Notes: generated by a model from the letters alone, not told the origin. DNA of 64,000 nt from Euwallacea fornicatus (GCF_040115645.1 NC_089578.1:1960001-2024000); one strand, 5' to 3'; shown: positions 1-14,800, counted from the stretch's first letter. Translations and numbers: made by a program.

Positions 1-2834
1 CATAAATATATTTCAATAAGTCGGAAATTAGAACAGGCAACATGGCTTATAGCAAACTTCAACACTGCGGTACAAACATAACCTTACTCAGCATAAGAGT
101 GTTGTGTTGTATCTCGATTTTCAGGAATTTTATGGAATAATTATATACATAAACAAATTAAAAAGCATCTGTATATTAAGAAATAAATCACAATATATAC
201 ATTCAAAACATATTGTCATAAATAAATAAGAATCACATAATACGCAAAAGAATTCTGATTTTCAAAATTAAGTCCTGCAGACAGAACGTACAACGATAAA
301 AACGAAAAAGATAATTAATCGATTATACCCTAAAAATTATTACATAATACAACACATAATTCAAAGGGACATTTGCAAAAGTGGACAGTCTTTAGGTAAA
401 TATCTTATTTGTTTAAATTTACGTTTTACATTAAATCAGGTCCAAGACAGATATTATTTTGTAATATTATTGTTGTTACATTAATTAAATCTATACAGTA
501 ATTACAGAGACACAAATAGGTATATAGTTTATTACGAACAAACAGTATGAAACACCCAGTATATAGAGCAAGTTTTCGAGAGTCCATTTTGGACCTTCGA
601 CAAATAAAAAATTATAGTAAAATATTCAGTTATAATGACAATTGAGGTTCTGAATATTAAAAAACCTTACTGTAAGGAAATCTTTCACTCAATGCGTGTC
701 TTTATTGTCAGTATCAAAAAAAAAAAATTAAGATTCTAATAAAAAACCATTTGATAATATTAATTAGACATTAAGAATAGAAAGTTATTTGCTGGAATTT
801 TACGATTTGGAAGGATAAAACTGCACTTTGAAATTAATATTTATTTCACCTAATTATTAGTATAATTTAATTATTTTATTATCATGATACCTATCGTTTT
901 TGTTCCCACCGTGATATTTACTTCCATTCATTAATCTAATTGTTGCTGAACATTACTTTACAACTCTCGCATTGAATTTTTTGTTCTATCTTTAATGGTA
1001 AAAGAGATATACTATCCCGTCTAGGTAAATCACCCTGTATAACTATGATATAAAAAAACTAATGCTGAAAATTTTATGAAAACACATAAGTGAAAAAACT
1101 CTTTGAAATATTTATAAATCTCAATATGGATTTTAAACATAAAATGCCATTTACTTTCCTTGTTCATATTATTATTCTGGGACAGCATTTTTTCTCTGTC
1201 AACATTATACTCTCGGAAATATGTATAGCTTCGATGTCTTTATTATATTTTAAGGCTAACGAGACATTGATAATTCATTAGCAAATATTTCCCTTTCTAA
1301 CCGAAAATAGAGCTTTACGTTGCCTTTTCTTACCTTCTTCAAATCGTGATATCAATACGAAGGAATTTTGTAAGATTTAAATTTTATTAAAAATAATTTT
1401 TGACCCCGTTATTCTATTCATATTTCGAGCAACAAAGATTAATTTGTTTCCTTAATAAATCAATTATTTTTACACAAATTATTATTATTTCCACTGAAAA
1501 TACATAACAAAGTTAAAATAAATCTTTCTTCTTATTTACTACTTATTGAAACTTGCCTCACAAAATAATTACTATTGTATTCCTTTGTGGCTTTTCAAAT
1601 GCTCGGACATTGACAAGTGGCTTGAATATTGCATACAGTTACCTGCAAAAGTTTCGTTCATAGATAATTTTATAAATAAATAACATAAAACACAAAAATT
1701 AGGAAAATAATATGTAATAACAAGAACTCTATTAAATGTATTTAACTTTTATACCAAGGCAAAATATTTACTTTTTTATACGTTGTTTTGATTATTTTCA
1801 ATAAATTTCTAAGTTGTTTATTTTGGAAGTGGATTTTACGGGATTCGTGTTACTACATATCATTTTCCTAATTTTCCTGTGATACATCATTTACTTACAA
1901 AATTGTCTTTGGCTAGAATCTTTTACACGCAACTATAAATTAGATGCAATTATTGAGACGTAACCTTGGAAAATAGCGAGACAATTCATCTTCAGTGATT
2001 CGCATGAGATCGGGGATTCTCACGATGGTTCTTTCAACGGTTTTCAAATTCTAATGGTGAAGTCGTGATTGTTGCTGGAATTTCTAGGCTTGTCTATGTT
2101 TCGCAATGCTTTAATCGGAAGTTTAAGTTCCCAACAAAACACAGAAAACTGATAATGAGACGTGAGGCGATGTTCTCTCGGTTTCTCTTGGTAAACTTGC
2201 CAGCAATTTCTATATCATAGAACAGAAATAGATTTTGCACTATGACAAATTTCATGAATTACAATTGAATGTTTTAGAGGTATTAAGTAGTTTTCAACCT
2301 TTACTAACCCTGTCAACCTACTTCAACCTTTTCATTTGTTTCTACGTTAAAAATATATTATCACAAAGTCATATTCTACATTCGAATAAGATAGGTATTT
2401 TAGGAAGCTGAAAAAGTGTTAATTATTCAAAGGCACCCAAATGCTAGCCGAAGCAATGTAATTAACACTTTGAGAGCGTCTCGGAATACTCTATTGCGTT
2501 TATTCAGGGTGTTATATAAAGTAGGCCAACCTAGTAACCATAAATATATCGAACGAGTGACCCCAAAACAAAAAATGGAATAATCATTTTTGTTTAAGCA
2601 CTCATTTTTAGTTGTTAGGCTTGGACTACTTCTTTTGTAACACGTTGTTATACGTCTTTCGATTCACTTCGGACGGATAATGTTATAAAATCCAACATTC
2701 AAACCGCTTCAAAATGCCCGTGCTTCAAGGAAGATTGACTTGAAGAACTAAGCGTTCATTAATTGCCTCCGAGAAGACCAATATTATACATATTTGTTAC
2801 CCTTATTAGATACTTTGCAATTGGAAAAACCTAA
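1..2834. other. AT-rich flank downstream of the phosphatase gene
   Basis: I see no gene here. The stretch is AT-rich, and its longest plus-strand frame (1090-1281) shows no family resemblance and no coding bias. Part of it is probably the 3' untranslated region of the minus-strand phosphatase gene, whose stop codon is at 2835-2837. Two transposon-end-like motifs occur: CACCCTGTATA near 1030 and CAGGGTGTTATA near 2505. A sequence at 2559-2578 (GACCCCAAAACAAAAAATGG) resembles the ends of the foldback family found at 10.2 kb and 53.5 kb, so it may be a decayed solo end. Confidence 0.5.
2499..2504 (-). terminator. Possible polyadenylation signal of the PTP-MEG2 gene
   Basis: The plus strand reads TTTATT, which is AATAAA on the minus strand, about 330 bases past the stop codon of the phosphatase gene. 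The spacing suits a 3' untranslated region of ordinary length. AATAAA is common by chance in AT-rich DNA, so this is only a candidate. Confidence 0.25.
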
Positions 2835-5800
2835 CTAATCAGATTCGTCGTCGACGGGCTGATCGAACCCGGCCAGGTCGACCGACTGCAGGTACCCCTT
2901 CATAAGAGCATATTCGATGAGTGCCAGATGGCAGAATATGTACTGATCTGGCATTTGGATGGAGTAAGCTCTTTGCGATCGAATTTTTTCGACGACGCCC
3001 CGTATATCGGCTGAGCCGACGTCTTCCAGCCTCGATATGCAGATGTCCAGTGTGCAGAATGTACCTAAAAAAAAAAAAAAAAGATTTATCTTTCCAATTT
3101 TTTATATGCGAGGTCAGACGTCGGCCAAGTTTTTAATCAACTACGATTATTCAACCACACAAATATGTAAAGGGTAATTTAAAAATTTCTGGTCAAGGGT
3201 GTATTCAATGAATTATTGTTTTCTATATGCACGTCGTAACTATTTAAGTTTTAAAATCGACCTTCAGACATTTCATCTGTAAAAATCTGTTTGTAGCCCT
3301 TTGAAAACTTGTTAAAAGTTTCTCGTACTGATTTTGATTCCAAACAGTTTTTCATTGGAAGAAAAATCTGATCATCATAACTGTTTATGTGAGCTGTTAG
3401 GAAATGCATGTTTTTATATGAACGACTCCCGAAACTTCACATTATGACCATAGTGTATCTCATGAAATTCTAACTTTCTTTTTCTTTTAAGTCTCTTTTA
3501 TTTTGTTAAATTTTGTGTTAAAAAGGAAATATTCAATTTCTGACGGATTAGTTCGGGTTTAAGAATGTATTACTTTCTTCCAGATTAGTTTTAGGTAGTT
3601 TAAAGGTCAACGGTAGAAAATATTGCAATCTTCAAAAATAGTAGATTTTTCAGTCGATTGCAAAAATCGCACTCTACTCACCAGTTCGTCCTATTCCTGC
3701 ACTACAATGAACTACAATGGGCGGTCCTCTAGGGTGTCCTGCCCATGTATCTTCTAACGCGCTTACCATGCTTGCCTGTTTTCTACGCACTCTCTCTAAG
3801 AACTCCAACATGGCTTTAGCCGATGAGGGCACGCCATAGTCCGGCCATGATGTGAATTGCCAGTGGGATATTTCTCTCGTTTCATCTGTCTATAAGGGGA
3901 AAAAATTAAGTACAAAGTTTACACAAAAAACTTTATCTGGAAAATTTTTCCCACACTAATCAAAGTATATTAATCAGTATTTCTTTCCTCGTTGTTATGA
4001 AATTAAACTTTTTGGTGCAGCTACCAGAACATTGATTTATTGGCCTTTAAAGGAATAATAATAATAAATTGCATTAATACTTTCAAGTTTTCTCTGATCT
4101 AGAATTGATTCAAAAGATTAAAAATCAAAATGAAATAAAAAACATAATTTTTATGATGTAAAAATAAGTAAACTTGAAATTTTAAAACGAACTTACCTTC
4201 TTATTAGTCAGACTAATAGTAGTAACGACATAGTTAGGATCGGTTTCCACGGCCACGGTTCTTACTGTAAAGTTACCGTAAGTTGCCTCACCTCCCTCTT
4301 CGTTCTCCCAATACTGATGACATTTCGGTCGGCTTCTCTCCATTACTCTGGTAGTCATAACTATTACTAAAGTATGCTGTTCCCAGATCATCCGCCAGAA
4401 GTCTGGAGTGGTTTTGGCTAACGGCCCTAAGAGAGACAAAAAAAAACACAAATTAAATCAAATTTACGTAATTCGCAGAAAAATAAAGAAGAATCGAGAT
4501 ACAATGTGACTCGCCTAGATTGTTTACTGTATCAAGTTTGTATACTCATGAAAATATTCAAATCGTGATACCTACCTTGCGTATTAATAAAAGCATTCTT
4601 CTGTTTGTACCCATCAACGAAATTTGCATGGATGTAATCACTATCTCTATCACAATCGATTTCGGACAAAATCACTCTGCTATGGTCGTAGCATAGCACG
4701 TCGGTGTACCGATTCTTGGGCAGGTTGTTTCGCGATTTGGCAACGTTGAACGTTCCTTCCGGCGGTCTGGATCGGATTTCGGCATATTCTTGTATAAGGC
4801 CAGCTCTGGAAATCATAACAATTATTATAGTCTTTTTCAACATCAGCCAAAAAGATTTCGAACGAATCTATATATTTCACTGTTTTTTTTTTCGAATTAG
4901 TAACTTTGGAAATGACTGAAATTTGTCAAACGACAGATCCCGAATAAGAGCCCGGCAAAATTGCTTTGCATCGGTATTACAATTTCAAGTTCTATAATGT
5001 ACAATTTACCGGCCGTAAATCAGTAAATTGTAGCAGAGAACAAGTAGATCTTCCCAGACGGTATGAACTAATAGTTGTTTGCGTCATAAGTTCAGTAGAT
5101 GACCTATTGCAGTATTAGCTTTATACTCTTGTTGTGAATATCTTAAACTTGTTATGTAAAAAAATGTTAATGAGTACTCTAACAACACTTAATGAAAGTG
5201 TATTGAATATTATTTTATTTCATATTGTCACCAAATTTACAAAGAATTTGTTTTCAATCTGAACAAATAAGTTTTATTGAAAATATAGCGACGACAATTT
5301 TTGTAACTATGAAGTAGTTGAATGTAATTCGGTATTTATCAAAACCTGCCAGTGTCTTGCAATATATTTTTTTTATAAATGTTTGATTATTTTCGCGCAA
5401 AAAATTTAATATTGAAACTATTCAAATTATTTTTCAATTAAAATTAGTATCCATTATTCTCACAGTAATAGCAACATGTTTAATTCACCTATGAGAATAA
5501 TTGTGGAAATGATTGCAATTTTTCAAACGATGGATCTCTTGAATCCGGAAAGGTTCTTTAGTAACAACATCATAAAAGCAGATCTTGTAATGTTGAATTT
5601 ATCGGTTGTAAATAAACTTTTCCCTACTCTTGTCCACAAAGAGTTATATAAAATTACTGTTCTAATGCCATTACACTTCTGTAGAACATTCGGGCGAAAT
5701 AAACTTTTTCCCTATCCTCATTATACAGGGTGTTTGGTTCACCGATACATATCCGAAAGGGGGTGGTAGGTGCGATGATTTGGAATGTATTGAACCATAT

Positions 5801-8800
5801 ATACTATTATACAAAGTGTTACGCATTTCGAGATATCGTCATTTTTCCAAATTTTACCATTTTCGCTGTTTACTTCCATATAAGTTAAAATAAAAATTTA
5901 GCTGAATGTTCGATCTGGCTCTACCTTTTTTCACATAAACTTGAATATGTATTTTATTGATATCAAACATCTAATGAAGTCTACATATTAAAAAAAAAAT
6001 AATGTAGCCTTTTAAAGTTCGAAAAAGAAATTTCTTAAATATCAAACCTTGACTTTGTAAGCGAATACAAGAAAAGGTGCAAATGAAAGAGACGTTCAAA
6101 TATCTCTAAAAACTTATTGAACTAATGCTCTTTCGAATGATATATTGAAAGACTCAGATTTAATGTCGCATAAGATATTTAATTAAAAAAAAATTAAAAA
6201 TGCGGATATGGCGATTTAACAATATGAATAAAAATTAATTAGTAATTATTATTTATACATTAATTATACTATTTATTTAAGATTAATTATTATGCTCGAA
6301 ATGAGATCCACCATTTCTGATACAACATCGGCATCTTCGTCGCATCTCTGTGGTGGTTACTCCTAGCTTCATTTCAACCTTCATGACTTTTGCTGCCCTA
6401 TTAATTTTTTGAATGAGATGGTCTCGATCGTGAATTTCTTCATTGTATACCAGTTCCTTCATTCTTCCCCAGATATGATAATCTACTGGGGTCAGATCCG
6501 GAGATCTAGCAGGCCATAATATTGGTCCGTTTCGCCCTATCCATCTTTCGGGAAACTGATTATTTAAAAACTCCCTTATTGTTTTCCGATAATGGGCAGG
6601 ACATCCATCGTTTTGAAATATGATTTCCGTTCTTACATCTAAAGGTATATCGTCCAAAATATCTGGTAAATGATTTCTTAAAAATTCTAGGTAATTTTCG
6701 CCATTTAAATTGTCTGGCAAAAAATATGGGCCAATCAAAAGCCTGCCTATTATACCAGCCCATACGTTCACACTAAATTTATGTTGAAACGAAGTTTCTT
6801 TTTTCATATGCGGATTTTCTTCAGCCCAATAATGCAAATTATGAAAGTTGGTAACTCCTTCACGGGAAAATTTAGATTCATCCGTCCATAAAATCCTGCG
6901 AAGAAATCTTCCATCTTCAATATCCGCATGTAAGATAAATCGACAAAAATGTGTTCTTCGGATTGGATCTCCCTCCTCAAGTCCTTGCACGGGTGTGTAA
7001 TGAAAAGGGTGCAATTTCTCAGAGTGTAGAACTGACCACACCTTCCACGTAGATACGTTGAGTTGTTCAGCTACTTTCCTAACGCTTGTAGTGGGCTCTG
7101 CTTCAAACGTATTAAAAATTTGTACGTCCACCTCAGCGTGATATTTTTGGTTATTCGGTCTAGGATCTTGATGATATAAATTCCCAGTTTCACTCATTCT
7201 ACGATATGTATTAGCGAATACTTTTACGTTAGGTACTCTTCTTTGAGGAAATCTTTCACGATATAAACGCTGAGCGGCAGCTGCGTTACCGTCAGCTCTG
7301 CCATACATAAAAAGTATATCAGCATATTCAACATTTGAATATGCAGCCATTAATCTAAATAGTTAAAAATGAAATATCACAGTATTATACGAAATAAAAT
7401 ACATCGATTGACCACTAAAAAAATTTTGAATAAAACACTGTCTGTCATATCTCGTTACTAAGCAACCCAGTATCATGGCTTACCAGATATTTTATTTTAT
7501 TTTTATATTATTTTTTTTACGGACCAATATTATGGCCTGCTAGATCTCCGGATCTGACCCCAGTAGATTATCATATCTGGGGAAGAATGAAGGAACTGGT
7601 ATACAATGAAGAAATTCACGATCGAGACCATCTCATTCAAAAAATTAATAGGGCAGCAAAAGTCATGAAGGTTGAAATGAAGCTAGGAGTAACCACCACA
7701 GAGATGCGACGAAGATGCCGATGTTGTATCAGAAATGGTGGATCTCATTTCGAGCATAATAATTAATCTTAAATAAATAGTATAATTAATGTATAAATAA
7801 TAATTACTAATTAATTTTTATTCATATTGTTAAATCGCCATATCCGCATTTTTAATTTTTTTTTAATTAAATATCTTATGCGACATTAAATCTGAGTCTT
7901 TCAATATATCATTCGAAAGAGCATTAGTTCAATAAGTTTTTAGAGATATTTGAACGTCTCTTTCATTTGCACCTTTTCTTGTATTCGCTTACAAAGTCAA
8001 GGTTTGATATTTAAGAAATTTCTTTTTCGAACTTTAAAAGGCTACATTATTTTTTTTTTAATATGTAGACTTCATTAGATGTTTGATATCAATAAAATAC
8101 ATATTCAAGTTTATGTGAAAAAAGGTAGAGCCAGATCGAACATTCAGCTAAATTTTTATTTTAACTTATATGGAAGTAAACAGCGAAAATGGTAAAATTT
8201 GGAAAAATGACGATATCTCGAAATGCGTAACACTTTGTATAATAGTATATATGGTTCAATACATTCCAAATCATCGCACCTACCACCCCCTTTCGGATAT
8301 GTATCGGTGAACCAAACACCCTGTATAATTTACTATTAATGTCTGTAATATTTTATAAATATTTGGTTTTCTCCCTTCTCAGATTAGACTAGAAACATAG
8401 AAAAGTATTCCTATCTTAACAGATAAACTTTAACAAATATTACATCAAGGCGAATTCAATGTTACACACCCGATGAGAGTATTACATCAAATAAAAGGCA
8501 CACACCAGGTGTGACGTCGCACCCAGTTCCTTAATTCGGCAATAAAATCATCAAGGATCAGATGATCTAATCAAGTGACTAGATTCTTACCTTCAGATTC
8601 GTTGAACGATTTAATTCATTTATCACATAAAAAAGAAAGATATTGCTTGAGAAGATCTTATTAGTAGGTATTTCCATCTAATAGAATTTGAATCAATAAC
8701 TTCACTTTCTTATGTAAAATAAATTATTTCTGTTTTGTAAATATAAGCAAAGTTCACTGTAAATAATTTTCAGCTGTTAATGACACGATACATCTTTTAT

Positions 8801-11800
8801 GTGGACATAATAATGAGAATGCAAAAAGCAACATTTTGAATAAGCCGTGTAAAGTTTTAAATAAGTACTAACCCAACATGTAAAAAAATGTGCAGTATGC
8901 ATTTAGAGAAAGCACTTGTAGGCATTTTATCATGTTTCGCTAGACATTATACGTTTCAATTACACTTTTTAAAGTTATTCATCTTTGATTTATTTCCAAA
9001 TATATGTTAATGTCTATAAGGAATGTTTAAATACCCTTAATATTACATATGATGAGACTGTAGAATTTTTAAGTAACAACGTAACTTTTTTCGGGTGTTG
9101 GACAATTGAATTAATAGCTCTAATTGTTACGAAAGCCCACGTATTCACTACCCTTTTCATAGAGAATTGTTGATTATGGAGAAACAACTACTCTTTAAGA
9201 GAAATTCGTAAACAATTTCGATGTTTAACTCTCGGTAAGTGATTCTATTACATTTATTTGGATATCTCGGTCTCTGAATGACTTTGATCATTACCTGGGA
9301 GATTTTAAAATTACAAAACCATTTTCACAGCTATTGGGGAACCCAGGTACTGTTTGTAAAAATTTGTTAATTTGTTTTGTCTGTTTTGTCCCTGTTAATC
9401 CAAGTTAACAAAACCTTCTTTGAATGTATTTTGGACATAATTTGAGTGAAAACAACAAAAGCAACTGACCGCCCTCGATGTCTGACGAAATCGACCAACT
9501 GGACCATGGTCACCGCAGCTCCGTCGCCATGCAAAGAGTCGTCGTCACTAAAACCACTTGAAGCACTGGAGGGAGGATTCAGGTTGCCCTCTTCTGAAGA
9601 CCACGTGTCTGCGGGCGCTCCTCCGGGGATATCGATGTCAGAAGCGGCGTTCAGACACTTTTGCGGCGAAGGTGTTTTATCATCTATAGGAACAATTATG
9701 ATAAGTACAAAAAAACACCGAGAATCACTGTTTTAATTATAATGCAATATAGTGCAATAAGAGATAATGCACCATTGCAGACGACATTCAGACGCTTTTG
9801 AAGTAAAGGTGGTTTCTAATCTGTCGAATCTCAATACGCAAATTTCCGGTGTAATAGTTCGAAAAAAACACGAAATTCCTGTTTTACGAATGATGAAATA
9901 TAGCGAAATAGACACAAATAATGATTACAGTACTTTCGAATCACTTAAGCGGCTCGACTAATTTGTGCATGATTCACTGCATACTTGCATACTTACTCTT
10001 CATTAATAATTACATTTTTTTTCAATGGCAATAAGAGATTGCGTGTATTATGTCGAAACGATAAAATAATTTTAAAAAATAAAGTGATACAAGGGGCTAT
10101 GAGTTTTGGGACAGATGCCGTTACTGCTGTTGTGAGATTTACTTTACAATATTAACGAATAATAAAATTATATGGAATGCATATTTTCGTGGAAAAATCA
10201 AGGGCATTTTATATACAGTGTACCCATTTGTTTTGGGGTCAGTCTGTAAAAAATTTATTGATTGTGCGATTTCGCCTGGATTTTTTTTTTAATTATAAAG
10301 CTCGATAAACTGCACATTTCCAGGAAACATGGCCTTGTTGACACAAAATTCAAGGCCTACTATGGCGGTTTCTCGGAGCAAAATGTTAATAAATCATATT
10401 AGCGATTTTTTTTAGGAAAAATCTGTGCACGCCACTGGATTGGCCACCCCTCAAAACGGGCCTGTACAAAATTTTGAGTCATAACGATTTTGTAAAAGAA
10501 TTAAAAATGCACACTCAGTAGAGTTATTTATTTTCGATAATTCAGAGTAGGCTATGGAGAACAAGTGAAGTGTTTAACTGTCAAACAAACGCAACAAACA
10601 TCGACATCGATGTTAGAACTTATTCGTTCTTAATACAAATTGAACTATTAATCGTGATTATTGTGGAAAATTTAAGTGTAAGAGAAAAAACAGAAATTGT
10701 TCGTCTTGTTGGTGATAACGTGCGTGCGCTCGGCAGCAGAAGCTGCGGCAGAATGCATAATTCAATATCAGACATCCAGATAGACCGGTAAGTCGAAGTA
10801 ACGAGGCAAAATGGACGTCGTGGACTTTTTCTAAATATTTATTTGTTCTGTATAAGCCTAAGACCATAACTAAGTTGTTATAAACTATAAATTTTTGAAA
10901 ATAAGTAAGTACCTAGTGTACATTTTCAATTCTTCTACAAAATCGTTATTACTTAAAATTATTCTATCAAATTTTGTATATGCCTGTTTTGAGAGGTGGT
11001 CAATCCAGTAGCATGCACAGATTTTTTTCTAAAAAAATCGCTATATATACGATTTATTAAAATTTTGATCCTAGAAACTGTCATAGGACTTGAATTTTAT
11101 ATCAACCAGGTCATTTTTGCTGAAAATGTGCAATTTATCAAGCTTTATAAAAAAAAATCCAGGCTAAATTGCACAATCAATTAACTTTTTACAGAACGAC
11201 CTCAAAACAAATTGGTCACATTGTATATGGATGGGATGTTATTGGCGCGAGTCGAGGTTAATGTGCTTCAATATATAAATTATTTCAACAAATATTACCG
11301 TAGTGTGAAACTCACGCTAGAGTTTGAGAAAGGATCTTTTTCGACACTGATCGGTTTTTGTCAACTGATTGTTACATCAAACCTACTGCTTTTAACATCA
11401 TCATTTAAGTGATCCAAAGTTTAAAAAAATGTCCTATTTCCAATCATGTTTAAATCAATATTTTCCTTTGTTTTAGCACTGGTGATCAATCGAGTGAAAA
11501 ATCACTAGATTTAAGATGGAAAACTTTAACTTTTCAGATAATGTCCTAATAATATTTTAATTAATGAAGGTATTTTACGTACAAGTTACCGAAATTAGAT
11601 ATTTAAATATAATTTGGGAAACGATGGGGCAATATTTTAAAGACATCATAGAAGGTTGGTTTGTTATTGATCTCTTGTATATGAATACTCTTTATAAATC
11701 CTACTACATCAGATATCACACATGCAATGCCGATACTTTTATGATACATTTCTTATTCAAATTTTATTAATATATTTTGATAATTAAATTTAAAGTTAGA

Positions 11801-14800
11801 ATTATCTGAAAATTCTCATAAATTAACTAACGCAAACGTTTATCACATTCTTAAGAAATTGTAAAACCTTACATTTAATTATAGTTATCTCTGTATATAT
11901 TATGTTTATAAAAGATTATCCTGAAAATTTTTTCTTACGGTAAGGTATCGAAAAAATGTTACCAAGAAAATCACTGACTTATTGCCACTTACTATAAAGT
12001 GGCAAAGGCGACGTCCCTCTAGTTGCACTCATGGAGGAAAGGCACTGTTCCAGCCACCCATCGTGATCCAGGACGAGCGAGCCGCCCAACGAGGCGGGCA
12101 ACGACTCACGAGGGATGTGGGCTTGCAACTGAGCGGCAGACACCGTATAGACTCGCTCACGAAGCTTTTCTCGTACAAAAAGGCGAAGGATCTTGAAGGG
12201 AGCTTTAAACCACAAGGGAGCGGTTACTATCAGCACCTTCTTCAGCTTGGCTGGATAACCACCCTGGAAATAACATGATTTATTGGCGAGTTAAGTGAAA
12301 TTTATATATGCTATAGGATATGAATGATGTTCAATTTCAATTAATTCGTAAATGGCGGCACTCTTGAGTAAAACTAAAACCGCATCACCTCCTCATTAAC
12401 TAAAATTGCACGAATCACTATTACATCATAGTATCAATAACAAATTATTGTTTGGTTCTTGAGTAAATTTTTAACGATGTTTTTTTAATATATAATCCAA
12501 AGATATCGGATTTTCGGTATTTTCATGTAAAAAATGACAAATATTAAATTATTATTTTTTTTAATAACATCTCGAGGAGATTTTCTATAATTTTTTATTT
12601 TCGAAGTGTGATTGAATCTTACGTACAGTCCGCAGAGATTTCATGATAATGGCTTATAGAAATGTTTACTTGAAATTAAAAAAAATATCTAGTTTTGACT
12701 CTTAAACACCAATTTATTTTCAGCAAGACATAATATATTCTACATGTACATATAAGATAAATTGTTACATGCGAATCCAGTGAACACTTCTGATAATTTT
12801 TCACAGAAATTAGCTTTTTTTTTTTTACTTAAGATGAGACTGTGTTGAGGTTAGTTAAGGATAAGACTATATTGACACTATCACAATCAATTTGTCTTCA
12901 TTAGGAAGAGATCCAAAGAATTTTACGTGTAAAACCTACCGAATATTTTCTGAAACTTCTCACAAAAACTAGTAAACCATTGCTTTTACTCCTTTACCAA
13001 AATTACGTAGAAGTTGGACTATTCTGATCGTACTCTTATTGTGACCACTAATTTTTTTAAGGAGATTTAAAACCAGTAGATATTATCAGGTGACAGAAAA
13101 TGGCGAATTCTTACTTAGGGTAAACTAATTCGATTTTCTCTAGTAAGAGTGGAAAACTGTATAGAATTTTATACATAAAACTAGCAGGCGTCACCTAATA
13201 ACTTTTCATAGAAAACAGCAATTTTTAATTAATTTAAAACTGTTTTACGGTTTCTAAATTAAATTGTTTTAAGTAGAGGAAATCCACGGGATAAAAGAAC
13301 ATAATACATATAATTTTTTTTCTTCGGGTTTAACTGTGGTTTGGTTATTTATAAATGTAATGCGAAATTTAATGGATAAATCACAATAATTATTACGTCT
13401 ACTTATTAACCTTATTTTCAACTTCGAAGCTGCAAAGTTCGCAGTATAAATCGAACCGAAATAGCTTAAGAAACAGATCTAAAAATAAGTTGCATGGCTT
13501 TTGGCATGGAGAAGTGAAATGAAAAACGGCTAAAATGAATCGGCTTTGATAGGTGTAACCAATGTAAGTACGTCAACTAAGAGTGTGAAAAAATTTGAAT
13601 ACACCAATTTCCGCAAACCCTGGCTAAAACGTGATAGGCTAATTTTGTTTGACCAACGGCAAATGGCGAAATTCACAAAAAATGGTTGCTATAAAACAAC
13701 AATTAAATAAAAAAAGGATGGCAACAATTAGACTCAAGGTCTCAAATTGGTAATCCCCGGTTGTAGTTAGCGGCAGTTCTCGATGCAATTGCTCATAATT
13801 GAGTCGTCAGAAATATAAAAATGTATTTGTAATCATTGCAATGCTTAAAAAACTGTTATAACACAAAGCTCAAGATAAAAATTGCGAATCAAATAATAGA
13901 AAAACTAAATTGAGGAATTTAAATGGGGGAAATTGGTTTACAACATTTTAGCTGGATTTTGAGTTGTTTATAAATACCTATCTATTAGTTTTTCAGAAAA
14001 AAAGCATAAATTTAGTAAAAAATGCAATACAAACTCAGTTAAATATTATGTAAACAATGAACAAACTTGTTTGTTGATCATGGGAATTGATAAGAATTTG
14101 TGCGTAGAAACCGTCTTTAGTTAAAAAAAAGAATAAAACGATAAGTAATAATAACTAAGAAGTGTTTGTGAGCAGAAAATCGAAAACAAACCAATTTCTT
14201 GTCAAGGAACAAGTTTTTTTACTGTTTACATACTATTTAAGTAAGTTTGTATTGCATGTGTTACCAAATTCATACATATGTATATTTTTCAAAAACCAAT
14301 TGATAGATTTTCAATCTCAGTATACCACAAAATGTATTTTTGAAAAACCTCTAATTTGACGTGTCACTTAACCCAAGTTTCAATTAAACAAAATTGGCCA
14401 TTTTATGCTACCGGTGAAGTAACAACATTTAAAGAAATAAACCAACGTCAAAAAATGGTATTTTTTGTCTTATCTAATATTACTTTTGAATTAAAAAAAA
14501 AACATTCTAACCTGCTAAAAAATTAAAAGAAAGGGAGAGGGGGGTACAATTTAGAGCTGCACAGTATATATGATATATGCTTTTGAAGTTATTGAAGAAA
14601 TGTACAATACAAATAAAGCTTTTTGCAACACTTGTTCGGTAAAAGATTTGCCCCGATCCTTAAGAAAAAAAAATAGCGTTTTTTTTACTCCTTTGAATTA
14701 AATACATAGATACGGATATACAGGGTAATCCAAATAAACAATGTTGCATTGAGCTAATCAGTGATCAATACACTGTCATGGGAAGCAGTGCTGATCGGGG

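Larger units (their letters stand above)
5726..8323. mobile_element. Mariner/Tc1-type element with 805-bp inverted repeats
   Basis: The element begins CAGGGTGTTTGGTTCACCG and ends with its exact complement. It is flanked on both sides by TA (5724-5725 and 8324-8325), the target duplication of the Tc1/mariner superfamily. It lies in intron 5 of the phosphatase gene. Its terminal repeats are very long, 5726-6530 and 7519-8323, and nearly identical. The left arm includes the 3' third of the transposase gene, so that third is present twice in opposite orientation. The unique centre (6531-7518) holds the 5' two thirds of the gene and its leader. The near-identity of the arms and the open reading frame suggest a recent insertion. 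Confidence 0.9.

Noticed and set aside
5476..5769. Plus-strand frame of 97 codons overlapping the left end of the mariner-type element
   Set aside because: It crosses the transposon boundary at 5726 and has no family resemblance, so it cannot be an ancient gene.
9446..9736. Plus-strand frame of 96 codons
   Set aside because: It is the antisense shadow of phosphatase exon 5, which reads through on the minus strand with matching phases at both splice sites.
11982..12278. Plus-strand frame of 98 codons
   Set aside because: It is the antisense shadow of exon 4 of the phosphatase gene, whose minus-strand frame continues the Sec14 domain in phase.
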